Part shown: in pieces, positions 50,777-59,934 of the stretch | Position numbering within the stretch: position 1 is the first letter of the stretch | Layout: every line of letters begins with the position of its first letter | Source of the DNA: Pseudomonas huaxiensis | Lineage (GTDB): Bacteria; Pseudomonadota; Gammaproteobacteria; Pseudomonadales; Pseudomonadaceae | Length of the DNA: 64,000 nt | Direction of reading: 5' to 3' | Assembly: GCF_003231275.1 (NCBI RefSeq) | Contig: NZ_QKVL01000012.1 | Coordinates: 62,001-126,000, forward strand | Notes under the pieces: generated by a model | What the model was told of the DNA's origin: nothing | Databases searched by the model: none | The model's input: only the letters and a program-made list of their open reading frames with translations | Program-made: the position numbers and the translations under genes

Positions 50777-51916
50777 TCAGCTAAGGACAGGGGTGTCCCA
50801 GAGATTGAGTTTCACGCCGATGCCCAGCTCGACCGCCTTGCGGTACACCACGGTGCCCCAGGCCAGGTCTTCGACCGGCATGCCGCCGACCGACATCAGG
50901 ATGATTTCCTCATCGTTCAGGCGACCCGGCGCATCACCGGCGATGATCTTGCCGATGTCTTCCAGTTGCTCGGGCTGCAGGCTGCCTTCGGCGATCATGT
51001 CCATGAAGCGCACACCCACCAGCGGCACGCAGTTGTGCGCGGGCTTGGGCAGCTCTTCGAACCAGGCGTTGTACATGCCGGTGTTGTCGAGCACCTTGCG
51101 GATATCGTCCTGCTCCATGCCGGCGTCGATGCTGCACGGTGCCGGCATCGCCAGGAACGCGCCGGGCTTGACCCATTCGCGGCGCACCAGCGGGTAGGTG
51201 CTCGGGTCGCCGACTTCACCGGTGCTGCAGTAGGTGATCAGGTCGGAATCGCGCACCACTTCTTCCAGGGTGTCGACGGTGCGGATGTTAGTGATCTGCG
51301 GGTAGGTTTCTTTCACCCAACTGATGAAGCTGTCGAGGCTGCGCTGGCCGCGTCCTTTGATCTTCAGGGTATCCACCAGCGGGCAGACGGCCATGAACGC
51401 GGCGACGGTGGTCTTGCCCATTACGCCTGGGCCGAGCAGGCCGATGACTTTCGAGTCCTTGCGCGCCAGATGACGGGCACCGACACCGGGAATGGCGCCG
51501 GTGCGGTAGGCCGAGAGCAGGTTGGCCGACATGTGCGCGAGTGGCGCGCCGGTGTCGGGGTCGTTGAGGGTAAACATCAGGATCGAGCGTGGCAGGCCTT
51601 TGTCGCGGTTGGCGATGTTGGAGCCGTACCACTTGGCGCCGGCGGTGCGGAAGTTACCGCCCAGGTAGGCGGGCATGGCCATCATGCGGCGGTCGGCGGT
51701 GGGTTTGGGCATGTCCGGGAACGGCGAGGTTTCCGGGAAGGTGATCATCGCGCCGTGAGAATCGTTGTTCGGCCCGGCCATGCGGTAGTCGCCCTGGTAC
51801 AGCAACCCGAACATTTCTTCCATGGTGTCGACACAGGCTGGCATGTCGGTCACGCCGGCGCGGATCATGTCTTGTTCGGAGAGGTAGATGAAGTCGATTC
51901 TGGTGTCGGTGGTCAT
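50777..51916 (-). CDS. Ornithine cyclodeaminase/mu-crystallin family protein
   Basis: The 379-residue protein has a Rossmann motif KVIGLLGPGVMGKTTVAAF near residue 185 and substrate-side motifs around GAKWYGSN and LSAYRTGAIPG. The family includes ornithine cyclodeaminase, alanine dehydrogenases and ketimine reductases. A close group is annotated in databases as tyramine oxidase subunit B, so the operon may handle an amine rather than an amino acid; I cannot verify that here. It is first in the three-gene operon. The start at 51916 gives the family N-terminus. The frame is open upstream without similarity. Confidence 0.85.
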   Translation of the reverse strand: MTTDTRIDFIYLSEQDMIRAGVTDMPACVDTMEEMFGLLYQGDYRMAGPNNDSHGAMITFPETSPFPDMPKPTADRRMMAMPAYLGGNFRTAGAKWYGSNIANRDKGLPRSILMFTLNDPDTGAPLAHMSANLLSAYRTGAIPGVGARHLARKDSKVIGLLGPGVMGKTTVAAFMAVCPLVDTLKIKGRGQRSLDSFISWVKETYPQITNIRTVDTLEEVVRDSDLITYCSTGEVGDPSTYPLVRREWVKPGAFLAMPAPCSIDAGMEQDDIRKVLDNTGMYNAWFEELPKPAHNCVPLVGVRFMDMIAEGSLQPEQLEDIGKIIAGDAPGRLNDEEIILMSVGGMPVEDLAWGTVVYRKAVELGIGVKLNLWDTPVLS

Positions 51917-52439
51917 GGTTGTCTCGAGGCGCTTCAGGTGGGCTTGTGCAGAAAAAGCAGTCGGACAAGTTTTGCTAACGAGCGGTAGGCTGTCTTGAGC
52001 CTGAGCGCCAGAGGGTTTGACTGTGCGTGACATGGGGGGCTGGAGTAGGTGCGGGAGGTTTGCCGCGCTCTGGGTTCGGGGCTGATCAAACCCTGTGGGA
52101 GCTGGCATGTATGAGCATTTAAATCAATATTGCCAGGGGTGGTTTTAAGGAGGCGTTGAAGTGTGACGGTCGTGAATTAAGGACACTACTAAGTGAATGC
52201 TGCATCCGCAGCTTAACTGTAACGCCTGACTGCATGTCTGGTTGCCTGAACTGCAATGAATGAGCGTCCGGCTCTACTAGGCTCTGTATGAAAAGCCTAG
52301 ACCTCCTCAGTGCTTTTAGGATTGCTCTTATTTTTTTTTGTAAGCCCCACTGGCAGATTGCAGGCGCTTTTCATTTTTCCACTACAACCCATCCCTGGGG
52401 GCGAGGGTTTGAGTGGAAAGTCAGGAGGTGGTGGCAGGC
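51917..52439. other. Non-coding stretch, no strong signal
   Basis: This 523-bp gap holds the presumed promoter of the ornithine-cyclodeaminase-like gene on the left. There is a REP-like fragment (TGTGGGAGCTGGC) near 52094 and, from about 52120, lower-GC sequence with homopolymer runs (a TTTTTTTTTTG tract near 52329). It marks the change to the accessory region. No convincing gene was seen. Confidence 0.5.
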
Positions 52440-52721
52440 ATGTTAAAACTCATAATAGTAGCGCTTTTGCTTTTTGTCCCGGCTGCGTACGCGACACAAT
52501 CGACCGCGACAAGAACCAGCCCTTCCGGCGAAGGTGGAAATATAACAGCGGCTTCAAATAAAAACGATGCATGGAGTGCATCAGTAGTGGTGATCGATGG
52601 GTATAGCTATATAGAAGACTGCGTTGTCAATATGTCGAAAGTTACAAAGGAACAACCCGTGCCGAAATCCATAGGTAAAGCGTGCGCGCGCATACGCATT
52701 GATATTCCAGGCGAGCCTTGA
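52440..52721 (+). CDS. Small secreted protein, unknown
   Basis: The 93-residue product has a signal peptide (MLKLIIVALLLFVPAAYA) and a mature part rich in Ser, Thr and Asn. Two cysteines are likely to form a disulfide (EDCVVNM and GKACARI). A strong AGGAGG ribosome site lies about 12 bases upstream of the ATG. Base composition is clearly lower in GC than in the core regions. I do not recognise the family. It is 71 bp before the esterase lipoprotein gene and co-directional. Confidence 0.6.
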   Translation: MLKLIIVALLLFVPAAYATQSTATRTSPSGEGGNITAASNKNDAWSASVVVIDGYSYIEDCVVNMSKVTKEQPVPKSIGKACARIRIDIPGEP

Positions 52722-52792
52722 GAGTTGTTCTCGGTATATGCACTAGCTCCGCAAACAATGAACTGAACTCATCTCAACAGGGGAAACAAGTC

Positions 52793-54499
52793 ATGTCCTC
52801 GATTTTTTGGGCGGCGGTAGGGGTTTTCACGCTGCCTCTGGTCTTATCGCTGGTTGGGTGCAGCGAGGAAACCTCGTCTGCTTCGCAAACCGCAGCCCCA
52901 TCGCCCACTCAGCGAACCACCAGCGCCGGCATCGTCAACGGTCTCGATCATAGTGCCAGCACAGGTGTCTACGCCTGGCTGGGTATTCCATATGCACAGT
53001 CACCGGTGGGTGCACTACGCTGGATGCCGCCCGTCGACCCTACGCCGTGGACCGGCGTACGCGCCGTGCAAAAGTTCGGGCACTCGTGTGCGCAAAGCGG
53101 TTTGTACTTCAGCCCCGCGCCGAATGACGCACCTTATGGTCTCGTAGTGCGGGATGGTTTCGGCAAACCGGTGGGCAACGAAGACTGCCTGACACTGAAC
53201 ATATGGAGCCCGGCGGAGGCGAGCGGACCGCTTCCCGTGATTTTTTTTATTCACGGCGGTAGCAATGTCTCCGGATATTCCGCGGATCCCGTCTACGACG
53301 GGCAAGTGCTTGCGAAGAAAGCCAATGCAATAGTTGTCACGATCAATTACCGCCTGGGAATTCTCGGTTGGCTCGATTTGCCGCAACTCAAGATAGGTAA
53401 CGCAGCGGCGGACTCCGGCAACTTTGCGTTGCTCGATCAGCAGCAGGCGCTAAAGTTCGTTAAAAACAACATCGCAGCGTTCGGTGGCGACCCAAACAAC
53501 GTCACGCTGATGGGGCAATCCGCTGGTGCAGTGAATGTGTGGGCACTGCTTGTTTCACCCCTGTCGAACGGACTGTTTCAGAAGGCCGTACCGTTGAGCG
53601 GCGGCCTCTTGAACGCTTCTCGGACAGACGCGCAGACCTACTCGCGGACGTTACTGACGGCGATCGCCATTTCCGGCGGCAAAGCGATGGATGCCACGTC
53701 CGCACAAGCCTGGCTCGACTCGCAATCGAGCGCGCAGGTTGCCGAGTACCTGCGAGGTATTCCGGCCGAGCAGCTTCTCAAGGTACTGATTGCGAATCCG
53801 CAACTGGGCACCGTGCGCTCGGCAATCGAGGACGGCAATGTCCTGCCAGTGAACTCGATTGCCGCGCTCGCGGCAGGGCAGTACCAGAAGGTGCCTGTGC
53901 TCGCCGGTATTACAAAGGACGAAGGCACACTGTTCGGCATGCTGTTCGGTGAAAGTTCCGGCAGTGGTATTTCGGGTTACAAACCAAATGACTTTGATCG
54001 ATTCGGCATGCAGTTCAATTTCGATCCAAATGCGGCTGGCACGCTAACCGAAGCCGACTTGATCAGCGCTCCGTACCTGCCGGTGACGGCACTGCCACAC
54101 GGATGGAATGCAATGGCTGCGCTTGTCACTAGCCTCTTCGATCGTGCGGGGACAGTACCGCTCATTTCACTGGCCGCGCAGCAACCGGACAAGGTCTGGT
54201 ATTACCGCTTCGACTGGAGCCAGGCGCCAACACCGTTCAACAAGGTGTACGGCGCAACACATGCGCTGGACCTGCCGTTTATCTTTGGCAACTTTGGTGC
54301 GAACACTTTCTCTTTTGCGTACAGCAATGCGAACAAAACAGGACGTGAAGCATTATCGAATGCGATGATCGCAAGCCTTGCCGTCTTTGCGAAGACCGGC
54401 AACCCGAACACCCCAGCGCTCGGCACTACCTGGGCGAATTACCCGCGCAAGGTAGTGCTGGATGCGACGCCAACACAACTGCGCATTAGTGAGCAGTAG
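52793..54499 (+). CDS. Type-B carboxylesterase, lipoprotein
   Basis: The 568-residue serine esterase of the COesterase family has a type II signal whose lipobox ends LVGC, giving lipidated C23. Family features are AWLGIPYAQSPVGALRW, NEDCLTLNIWSP, FFIHGGSNVSGY and the nucleophile elbow GQSAGA (S243). GITKDEG carries the acidic residue and GATHALDLPF the His. It hydrolyses carboxylic esters, at the cell envelope because of the lipid anchor. The start at 52793 follows AGGGGAAA. Base composition is unlike the flanking high-GC core, suggesting acquisition by transfer. Confidence 0.88.
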   Translation: MSSIFWAAVGVFTLPLVLSLVGCSEETSSASQTAAPSPTQRTTSAGIVNGLDHSASTGVYAWLGIPYAQSPVGALRWMPPVDPTPWTGVRAVQKFGHSCAQSGLYFSPAPNDAPYGLVVRDGFGKPVGNEDCLTLNIWSPAEASGPLPVIFFIHGGSNVSGYSADPVYDGQVLAKKANAIVVTINYRLGILGWLDLPQLKIGNAAADSGNFALLDQQQALKFVKNNIAAFGGDPNNVTLMGQSAGAVNVWALLVSPLSNGLFQKAVPLSGGLLNASRTDAQTYSRTLLTAIAISGGKAMDATSAQAWLDSQSSAQVAEYLRGIPAEQLLKVLIANPQLGTVRSAIEDGNVLPVNSIAALAAGQYQKVPVLAGITKDEGTLFGMLFGESSGSGISGYKPNDFDRFGMQFNFDPNAAGTLTEADLISAPYLPVTALPHGWNAMAALVTSLFDRAGTVPLISLAAQQPDKVWYYRFDWSQAPTPFNKVYGATHALDLPFIFGNFGANTFSFAYSNANKTGREALSNAMIASLAVFAKTGNPNTPALGTTWANYPRKVVLDATPTQLRISEQ

Positions 54500-54641
54500 G
54501 CAGTTTGATCTGCTGAGCGGCATGGCAATGCCTGTGATCAGGCACGCATTGCGGTAGGCAGCGCCGGGATGCAAGCCACGTCGCCTGGTGGAGCAACTCA
54601 ATACCATGAGGTCGACATAGCCCATGACAAGGATTGGCTCT

Positions 54642-55028
54642 ATGAAAAAACCTGTTCACACAGGTGGCTGCTTGTGTGGTCGTATTCGCTTCAGGGCAAA
54701 GGGTGAACCGCGGTTTCCGCATACCTGCTCCTGCAGCATGTGCCAACGGCACTCGGGCAGTTTGACGCTGTGCTGGGTAGAGTTCGACAAGGCGGACGTG
54801 GAGTGGGTGGGCGAAGGGGGTGAACCGGCACTGTATCGCTCCTCGCCCGAGTCCAGCCGTGCGTTTTGCCCCACCTGCGGCAGCAGCCTCGGCGCCATCG
54901 ACGATGCGCCCACCGTCGGCCTCCTTCCGGGCTGTTTCGATGCCAAGGGCGATAAGGGATTGCAACCGACCTCCCATTCGTTCACCTCGTCGCGCCCACA
55001 CTGGTGGAAGATCAACCCGCAACCCTGA
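54642..55028 (+). CDS. GFA-family (glutathione-dependent formaldehyde-activating-like) zinc protein
   Basis: The 128-residue protein has the family Cys pattern: GGCLCGRIRF, then TCSCSMCQRHSG and FCPTCGSSLG, which bind structural and labile zinc. GFA-type proteins are linked to formaldehyde or S-hydroxymethyl-glutathione binding, but many members have no proven activity. The ATG at 54642 has AAGGA about 10 bases upstream and gives the usual N-terminus; an ATG six codons earlier lacks a ribosome site. It appears to stand alone. Confidence 0.85.
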   Translation: MKKPVHTGGCLCGRIRFRAKGEPRFPHTCSCSMCQRHSGSLTLCWVEFDKADVEWVGEGGEPALYRSSPESSRAFCPTCGSSLGAIDDAPTVGLLPGCFDAKGDKGLQPTSHSFTSSRPHWWKINPQP

Positions 55029-55118
55029 GTCGATAGCGAGTTGTCAGAGACCCGGCACAAGGAGGGTGCATGGCTCCGATACCCATCATCAATTCGAAGC
55101 CGCAAGCTCAACAATTCC

Positions 55119-55134
55119 GGAGTACTCCTATAAA
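55119..55134. promoter_or_regulatory. GGAGTACTCCTA-type palindrome downstream of the fimbrial operon
   Basis: GGAGTACTCCTATAAA at 55119-55134 shares its first 12 bases with the motif at 63313 near the sensor kinase. It lies in the 148-bp gap between the GFA gene and the end of the fimbrial operon. The copy may be a binding site for the response regulator encoded at the right edge; this is inference from sequence similarity only. Confidence 0.4.
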
Positions 55135-55176
55135 GGAGGAGGGTGGTCTATTACTTAAGTGTGTTGTCAGATGCTC

Positions 55177-56439
55177 TTATATTTCAGCATCCCATATCAC
55201 GGTGACATTACCTGAGTACTTTTTGCCTGCGTGGTCGATCATCCGCTTTACATTATCCTGGCTAACCTCGAAATGCAGAGCAGCATTACCCTTGTTAACG
55301 TAATAGTTGGGTATGAAGAAACTGGGGTCGGTACTGAGCGGAAGACGGTTGACCGGCATTCGGTTGCTATCTGCTAGCCCTGGCGGCAGTGTAATGCCGG
55401 TTTCTACCGGGACGAGATGGCCCTTACTGTTCTGAATAGCGCACTGATTCCCGACCGAGTACTGGCATTGAAGCTGCATTTTGAATGGGCCGGATGACCA
55501 TATCTGGAAGTTTTGATTGGCAAACAGCTTTTCAGGGCGACGACCACGGTTCAGCCATTGTTGCCAACCGCCAGAGGGAACCAGTGTCAGGCGTTCTGAA
55601 CCTGGAGGGAAACGAACATCCAGAATATATTTAACTGAGAGAGTAAAGTTAAGGGTGAGCGAATTATCTGACGGCAGCAGTACGTCACCAAAATCAAAAT
55701 CCCCACCTGGCCCAATGGTGTAGTTCAATTTTCCTACGTAAGTCCCCTCGGGCATCTCCAATGGTTTAGGGGTTTTCAATTCGTACATTATATTGATATC
55801 ACGGAAGTAAAAATCAGGTATATCAAATAGTGCCGTTTTGCCACAGATGCCGTTAGTGGGGGTTTGCCAGAAAAAAGTATACCAATCCGCAGTAGTCAGC
55901 CCCATTCCTGAGTAGCGACAGGGTGATGGGGCATAAACCCAATCGTGTCCTGACCAAAGTGCGGTGTGAGCGACCGTCACATTTTCATTTCTCCCGGTTA
56001 TGGATGGAGCTGTGGGATCTATCTGATAGGTGGCTCCCACCCCGGTTATTCTGATTGCCGCCGTTTCTAACTTTCCTTTGGAGCTAATGACTTCAAATGT
56101 CCGCCACTCGGCAGGAACCTTCAACATTGCCCCCTGACGCAGGTTGGTTTGACCAGCCTTGATAGGTCGAGCGTCGGTTCTAAGGCCTGGGATGATTAAG
56201 CTAAAAGTGTCGGACTCACAACGCAAATAACTGTTCGCGCAATAACCGGAATTCGGAGTGGTGTTCTTGAATGCATTAAAATTTGGGTTGCGGGCGTCCG
56301 GCTTGAACTCGGCTGTAATGTTGAGATCGACCGCAAATGAAAAACTTGAAGCGAGCAGGGTAGTGGATGCTAACAAGCATTTTAAGCACATGCTCTTTAA
56401 ATTTTTGGCGCGCGCCATGCGTTCTTTATTGGTGGTCAT
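55177..56439 (-). CDS. Fimbrial tip/minor subunit (CfaE/CblD type)
   Basis: The 420-residue secreted protein has a signal peptide (after a charged start, LLASTTLLASSFSFA) and many beta-strand segments. It is the last gene of an alternate chaperone-usher operon and has the size of CS1-type tip adhesins such as CfaE and CblD, typically about 360-420 residues. Cysteine pairs are visible (YCANSYLRC, LQCQYSVGNQC). It likely caps the pilus and binds the host or surface receptor. Its ATG overlaps the chaperone stop (ATGA). Met8 is an alternative start giving a cleaner signal peptide. Confidence 0.7.
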   Translation of the reverse strand: MTTNKERMARAKNLKSMCLKCLLASTTLLASSFSFAVDLNITAEFKPDARNPNFNAFKNTTPNSGYCANSYLRCESDTFSLIIPGLRTDARPIKAGQTNLRQGAMLKVPAEWRTFEVISSKGKLETAAIRITGVGATYQIDPTAPSITGRNENVTVAHTALWSGHDWVYAPSPCRYSGMGLTTADWYTFFWQTPTNGICGKTALFDIPDFYFRDINIMYELKTPKPLEMPEGTYVGKLNYTIGPGGDFDFGDVLLPSDNSLTLNFTLSVKYILDVRFPPGSERLTLVPSGGWQQWLNRGRRPEKLFANQNFQIWSSGPFKMQLQCQYSVGNQCAIQNSKGHLVPVETGITLPPGLADSNRMPVNRLPLSTDPSFFIPNYYVNKGNAALHFEVSQDNVKRMIDHAGKKYSGNVTVIWDAEI

Positions 56440-57179
56440 GACTTTACACTTAGTTCCTTGATGGCACTGCCTTCGAGCAGTTTGAACTGATAAATACGCC
56501 CAGGCTCTTTGACGAATTTAAAAAATGTTCCGGGCCGCACGTGAAGCTTTCTAGTGTCTGCGCAGTCATTTGCCTTTTGAATCGAGCAATCCTTGAATTC
56601 GTCCAGTATCACGGTGCTATTGCCTGTGTTCTCTACTCGGTATTCAATCGGATCGTTCTGGATTTTCGTGTCGAAGCGGGTATTTTTCGGCCGAACAAAG
56701 AAGGCCGCTCCATAACCGGCCATGATGTTGACGCCGGCCGACATCGTTTCTTTGTAAGCTTCTCGCTCTACTTCAGAGACATTGAACTGGTCAGCTTTCT
56801 CCGGAACTACGGGGATGAACCGTACGCGGTAGTAACGTTCACGTTCGCGGTCCCCCAGGTAAAGCATGCGTGTCGCCTGCATGCCTTTGGCAGGGATGAT
56901 CAACCGGGCAGGGCTGGCCACCAGCCCCTTGCGCTGTGAAGCATCTGTGCCCTGCGAGTCAAGTGGTGTTTCCGTGGCCTTTCCTGTCGCATCGAACGTC
57001 ATTTCAAGAATACTGACTCGAACAAAAGCCGTGGTGGCACCACTGTTGTAGATGCGCTTCAAATAAGTGCTTTTGTCACCGTCCATATAGTCGTAGATGA
57101 TACCAATGTTAATGCTGGGGCCGGCGTGAGCGACGCTTGCGCACAGGCCAAAGATCACTGCGAATATCAATCTGTTCAT
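56436..57179 (-). CDS. Periplasmic fimbrial chaperone (CfaA/CblB type)
   Basis: The 247-residue protein has a signal peptide (MNRLIFAVIFGLCASVAHA) and an immunoglobulin-like chaperone fold: TTAFVRVSILEMTFDA, SPARLIIPAKGMQATRMLYLGDRERERYYRVRF and C-terminal FKLLEGSAIKELSV. Such chaperones hold subunits in the periplasm by donor-strand complementation and pass them to the usher. The Arg-rich RERERYYRVRF strand is typical of the alternate CS1 class. It lies between usher and tip-subunit genes, with 105 bp before it. Confidence 0.82.
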   Translation of the reverse strand: MNRLIFAVIFGLCASVAHAGPSINIGIIYDYMDGDKSTYLKRIYNSGATTAFVRVSILEMTFDATGKATETPLDSQGTDASQRKGLVASPARLIIPAKGMQATRMLYLGDRERERYYRVRFIPVVPEKADQFNVSEVEREAYKETMSAGVNIMAGYGAAFFVRPKNTRFDTKIQNDPIEYRVENTGNSTVILDEFKDCSIQKANDCADTRKLHVRPGTFFKFVKEPGRIYQFKLLEGSAIKELSVKS

Positions 57180-57284
57180 GGGAGAGTCCTGGTCAAGGAC
57201 ATCGCTCGCTTGAGAAACATCGCATGACGGTTATGTGAGTTATAAAGTTGCCTGTTACCTTGAGGGGGGCGTGGTACCTATTCC

Positions 57285-59795
57285 TCAGTCTTTGGCCAAC
57301 AGTTTTGCCGCACCGCTTTCGATGCAGTTCAGATCACCGGCCATCAGCACATCGCCTTCGATCGGTAGGGTGTTCAGGTCAAGTGCAAACCGGCAGACGA
57401 CTTGCTCATCGCGAATCACTTCAAGCGTTGGTGTGCTGGCGCTCAGCTCTATGGAGAAGAAACCGTCCACTTCGGTGACACCACGACTGGCGTGGTTCAC
57501 CACATGGTGGCCTTTCATAGGTTGCCCTTGAGCATCGACCAATCGTCCGAAGATGGTCTGGGTTTTCACAATGCGCACTTTCTGGTACGTCACACCGCCC
57601 TTGTTCAAATGGTAACTAGCACGTGTGGGCTGGATAGCTGCTGATGGCGCATCGGTGCCTTGAAAATCGAACTGCACGTTGCCGGCTTTGTACGCTGCGA
57701 CCGGTATCACATTGCGGCCAGGCTTGAGTACGGCGCTGGTGCCACTCAGGTCATCGGCGCGCAGGTGGATGGCATCGAAGTCGGATTCAATGTCGACGAT
57801 CATGCCGGCTTCAGTGCCGAGATGCTGCCCCGTCACAGCGACCTGACTGCCGCCGACTATCAGGTTGCTGTTCAGGTTCATGCTGGCGTACAGATTCTGG
57901 TTGTACGACGAACGCTGCAACTGAACATCACCTGTCGCCGCATCGGTTTCAAACAGTGCCGACCCGGTCAGTCCAATTCCGTAGGTGTCGCTCTGTACGG
58001 CGGCATTAACGCTGCGCAGTGGCCCGGACTCGATGTCTTGCTGGTAGCCCAGGCTGGCATTGCGATCCGCTCGACCGTCGCGCGAGGTACGAGAGCCGAC
58101 ACTGGCTGTGACGCGTTTGCTGTCGCGTCCCAGGGCCATACTTAGACTCAGATCGACGCCTCGGTTGCGTTCGTTGCCGCTGCTGGCGGAGGCTGGGCGG
58201 TCAAATACGGACAAGCGCCAGTTGGTGTCATGTCCAAACAGCTTGGCGTTGCGCATCCAGCCGAGGTTCAGCCCGATGCCTTCGATTTGTCCTTTGCTAT
58301 GAGAGAGGCGAGCAGTGAGGCTGTTATACGAGTCCAAGCGATGGCTAACGCTCAGTGAGGAGTCGCTGACATTGCCGTTGTAGGGTCGGCGCTGTCTTGC
58401 ACGGCTACCGTCCAGCAGCGTTTCCCAGGTATCACGGTTATCCAGCCAGCTGCGATTGTGGCTCAGGATCACGCTACCCGATCCGTAGTTATGCAGGGCT
58501 TGGACATCCATGCCGACACCACGACTCTGGGCGTGATAGACACTGGCATACAGGCTCGACTGATTGCCCAGGCTCAAATCAACGGACGTACCCAACTGGG
58601 TTTGAGCTTTTACCTGACGTGCTGAGAGGCCGACGATGGCACGCGGATGCAGCAGATAGTTAACTGCGGCCCCTACCGTAAGATCACCATCGTCGTGATT
58701 GTCCCAACTGCTCAGCAACTGGCTTTCACCGCCCAAAAACGCGTTGTAGCGCCAGCGTTGATTCGGGTTGCTCCAGTTGTTGGGTTTGTACACCAGTTCG
58801 TTGGTGCGCGAGGTTTCAGTGCCGTCTTCGATCAGGCGCACTTCAATGTCGTAAACCCCCGAGGGCAGGGGGCGCGTATTCAGAGCTTGCAGCCCCGGCG
58901 GCACTTGCTGCGTATTGATCAAGCTTCCATTGCGGTAGATCTCCACAACCGCCTCGCGGTTGGCGGTGACATAAATCGGGTAAACCGAGGATTTTGCTCC
59001 CCCCTTGGCCAGGCTGTCGGAGCTGCCGAGCATGACACCCAGTGCCGTATCAGGCGTGTTGCCAAAGGAACGTGGTTGGCGGCTCAATCCTACGGAGTCC
59101 GGTGTGAAGTAACCGACGCGCAGGAAGTTATCCTTCCATTCTTTCTGGCTATGCAGTTCGTAGACAGCATGCCGAATAGAGTTTTCAGGACCTCCATTTT
59201 TGGTCAGTTGGCCACTGAACGTCTGGGTCCAGTGGCCCAGACTGGCGACTGCTTGCAGGTCGTAGCGCCCGGATGGGTCTTGCTCCTGTCCGCCGGAGAG
59301 GTTCAGTTGATTACGCAACAACAGGCCGCTACTGCCATCCTCTGGTTGTGCATAGTGTTCGATCAAGGAGCTATCGCGTTCGGCGTTTCTGCTCAGCACC
59401 GACAGTTCGGAGTTTTCCAGGCTGTAATAGACAGCCACCAACCTTTCGTCGCATTGCGTTTCGCACGGTCCGATGGCTACGCCTTTTTGCAGCAAGGCCT
59501 GCCAGCTATCACGCTCGGCAGCAGTGATATCACTGTCGTGGGTATCGTTGAACTCCAGCAAGGTGACGTGTTCGTCGCGAGACAATACGATCATGGCTTC
59601 GCCCAATACACGACGATCAAGCGTTACGCGTACGGCCAAGGGGACGTCGAAGAAGTGTTCATAAAACTCTTTGGGCAACCCTTCTGCCTGAGCCAGCAGG
59701 CTGAGGTGCGTTGAAGGGGCGGCAGTGGAGTAGGCGGATGACGCCATGCAGGCAACTAATGCAATCGTAGTAGGCAAGCAGGCAAGCCGAAACAT
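57285..59795 (-). CDS. Outer-membrane fimbrial usher (alternate, TcfC/CfaC-like)
   Basis: The 836-residue outer-membrane usher has a signal peptide (MFRLACLPTTIALVACMASSAYS) and an N-terminal chaperone-binding part. It then has segments typical of alternate ushers: NSIRHAVYELHSQ, VYPIYVTANREAVVEIYRNG and GLQALNTRPLPSGVYDIEVRL. The C-terminal half has plug and soluble domains, ending TLPIEGDVLMAGDLNCIESG. It exports and polymerises the pilin subunits. The ATG at 59795 was chosen for the signal peptide; a TTG 13 codons earlier lies inside a palindrome. The gene is transcribed after the major pilin gene, past a strong hairpin. Confidence 0.85.
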   Translation of the reverse strand: MFRLACLPTTIALVACMASSAYSTAAPSTHLSLLAQAEGLPKEFYEHFFDVPLAVRVTLDRRVLGEAMIVLSRDEHVTLLEFNDTHDSDITAAERDSWQALLQKGVAIGPCETQCDERLVAVYYSLENSELSVLSRNAERDSSLIEHYAQPEDGSSGLLLRNQLNLSGGQEQDPSGRYDLQAVASLGHWTQTFSGQLTKNGGPENSIRHAVYELHSQKEWKDNFLRVGYFTPDSVGLSRQPRSFGNTPDTALGVMLGSSDSLAKGGAKSSVYPIYVTANREAVVEIYRNGSLINTQQVPPGLQALNTRPLPSGVYDIEVRLIEDGTETSRTNELVYKPNNWSNPNQRWRYNAFLGGESQLLSSWDNHDDGDLTVGAAVNYLLHPRAIVGLSARQVKAQTQLGTSVDLSLGNQSSLYASVYHAQSRGVGMDVQALHNYGSGSVILSHNRSWLDNRDTWETLLDGSRARQRRPYNGNVSDSSLSVSHRLDSYNSLTARLSHSKGQIEGIGLNLGWMRNAKLFGHDTNWRLSVFDRPASASSGNERNRGVDLSLSMALGRDSKRVTASVGSRTSRDGRADRNASLGYQQDIESGPLRSVNAAVQSDTYGIGLTGSALFETDAATGDVQLQRSSYNQNLYASMNLNSNLIVGGSQVAVTGQHLGTEAGMIVDIESDFDAIHLRADDLSGTSAVLKPGRNVIPVAAYKAGNVQFDFQGTDAPSAAIQPTRASYHLNKGGVTYQKVRIVKTQTIFGRLVDAQGQPMKGHHVVNHASRGVTEVDGFFSIELSASTPTLEVIRDEQVVCRFALDLNTLPIEGDVLMAGDLNCIESGAAKLLAKD

Positions 59796-59824
59796 AGCAA
59801 AAGACCGAATTCTGGAATAAAGGA

Positions 59825-59855
59825 TTTCCGGCAATCAGTGAGTTATTGCCGGAAA
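59825..59855 (-). promoter_or_regulatory. Hairpin between pilin and usher genes
   Basis: TTTCCGGCAAT and ATTGCCGGAAA form a perfect 11-bp stem with a 9-base loop, just before the usher start. In chaperone-usher operons such hairpins lower read-through and protect pilin mRNA, giving excess pilin. There is no strong T-run, so it is more a processing/stability element than a full terminator. Confidence 0.6.
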
Positions 59856-59934
59856 AGGCTGAAATAGAGAGCCTGAAAGGGAATGCTAATTGACCTGCTA
59901 AAACCTGAGTTTCAGCAAGTAATAAGCCACATGG

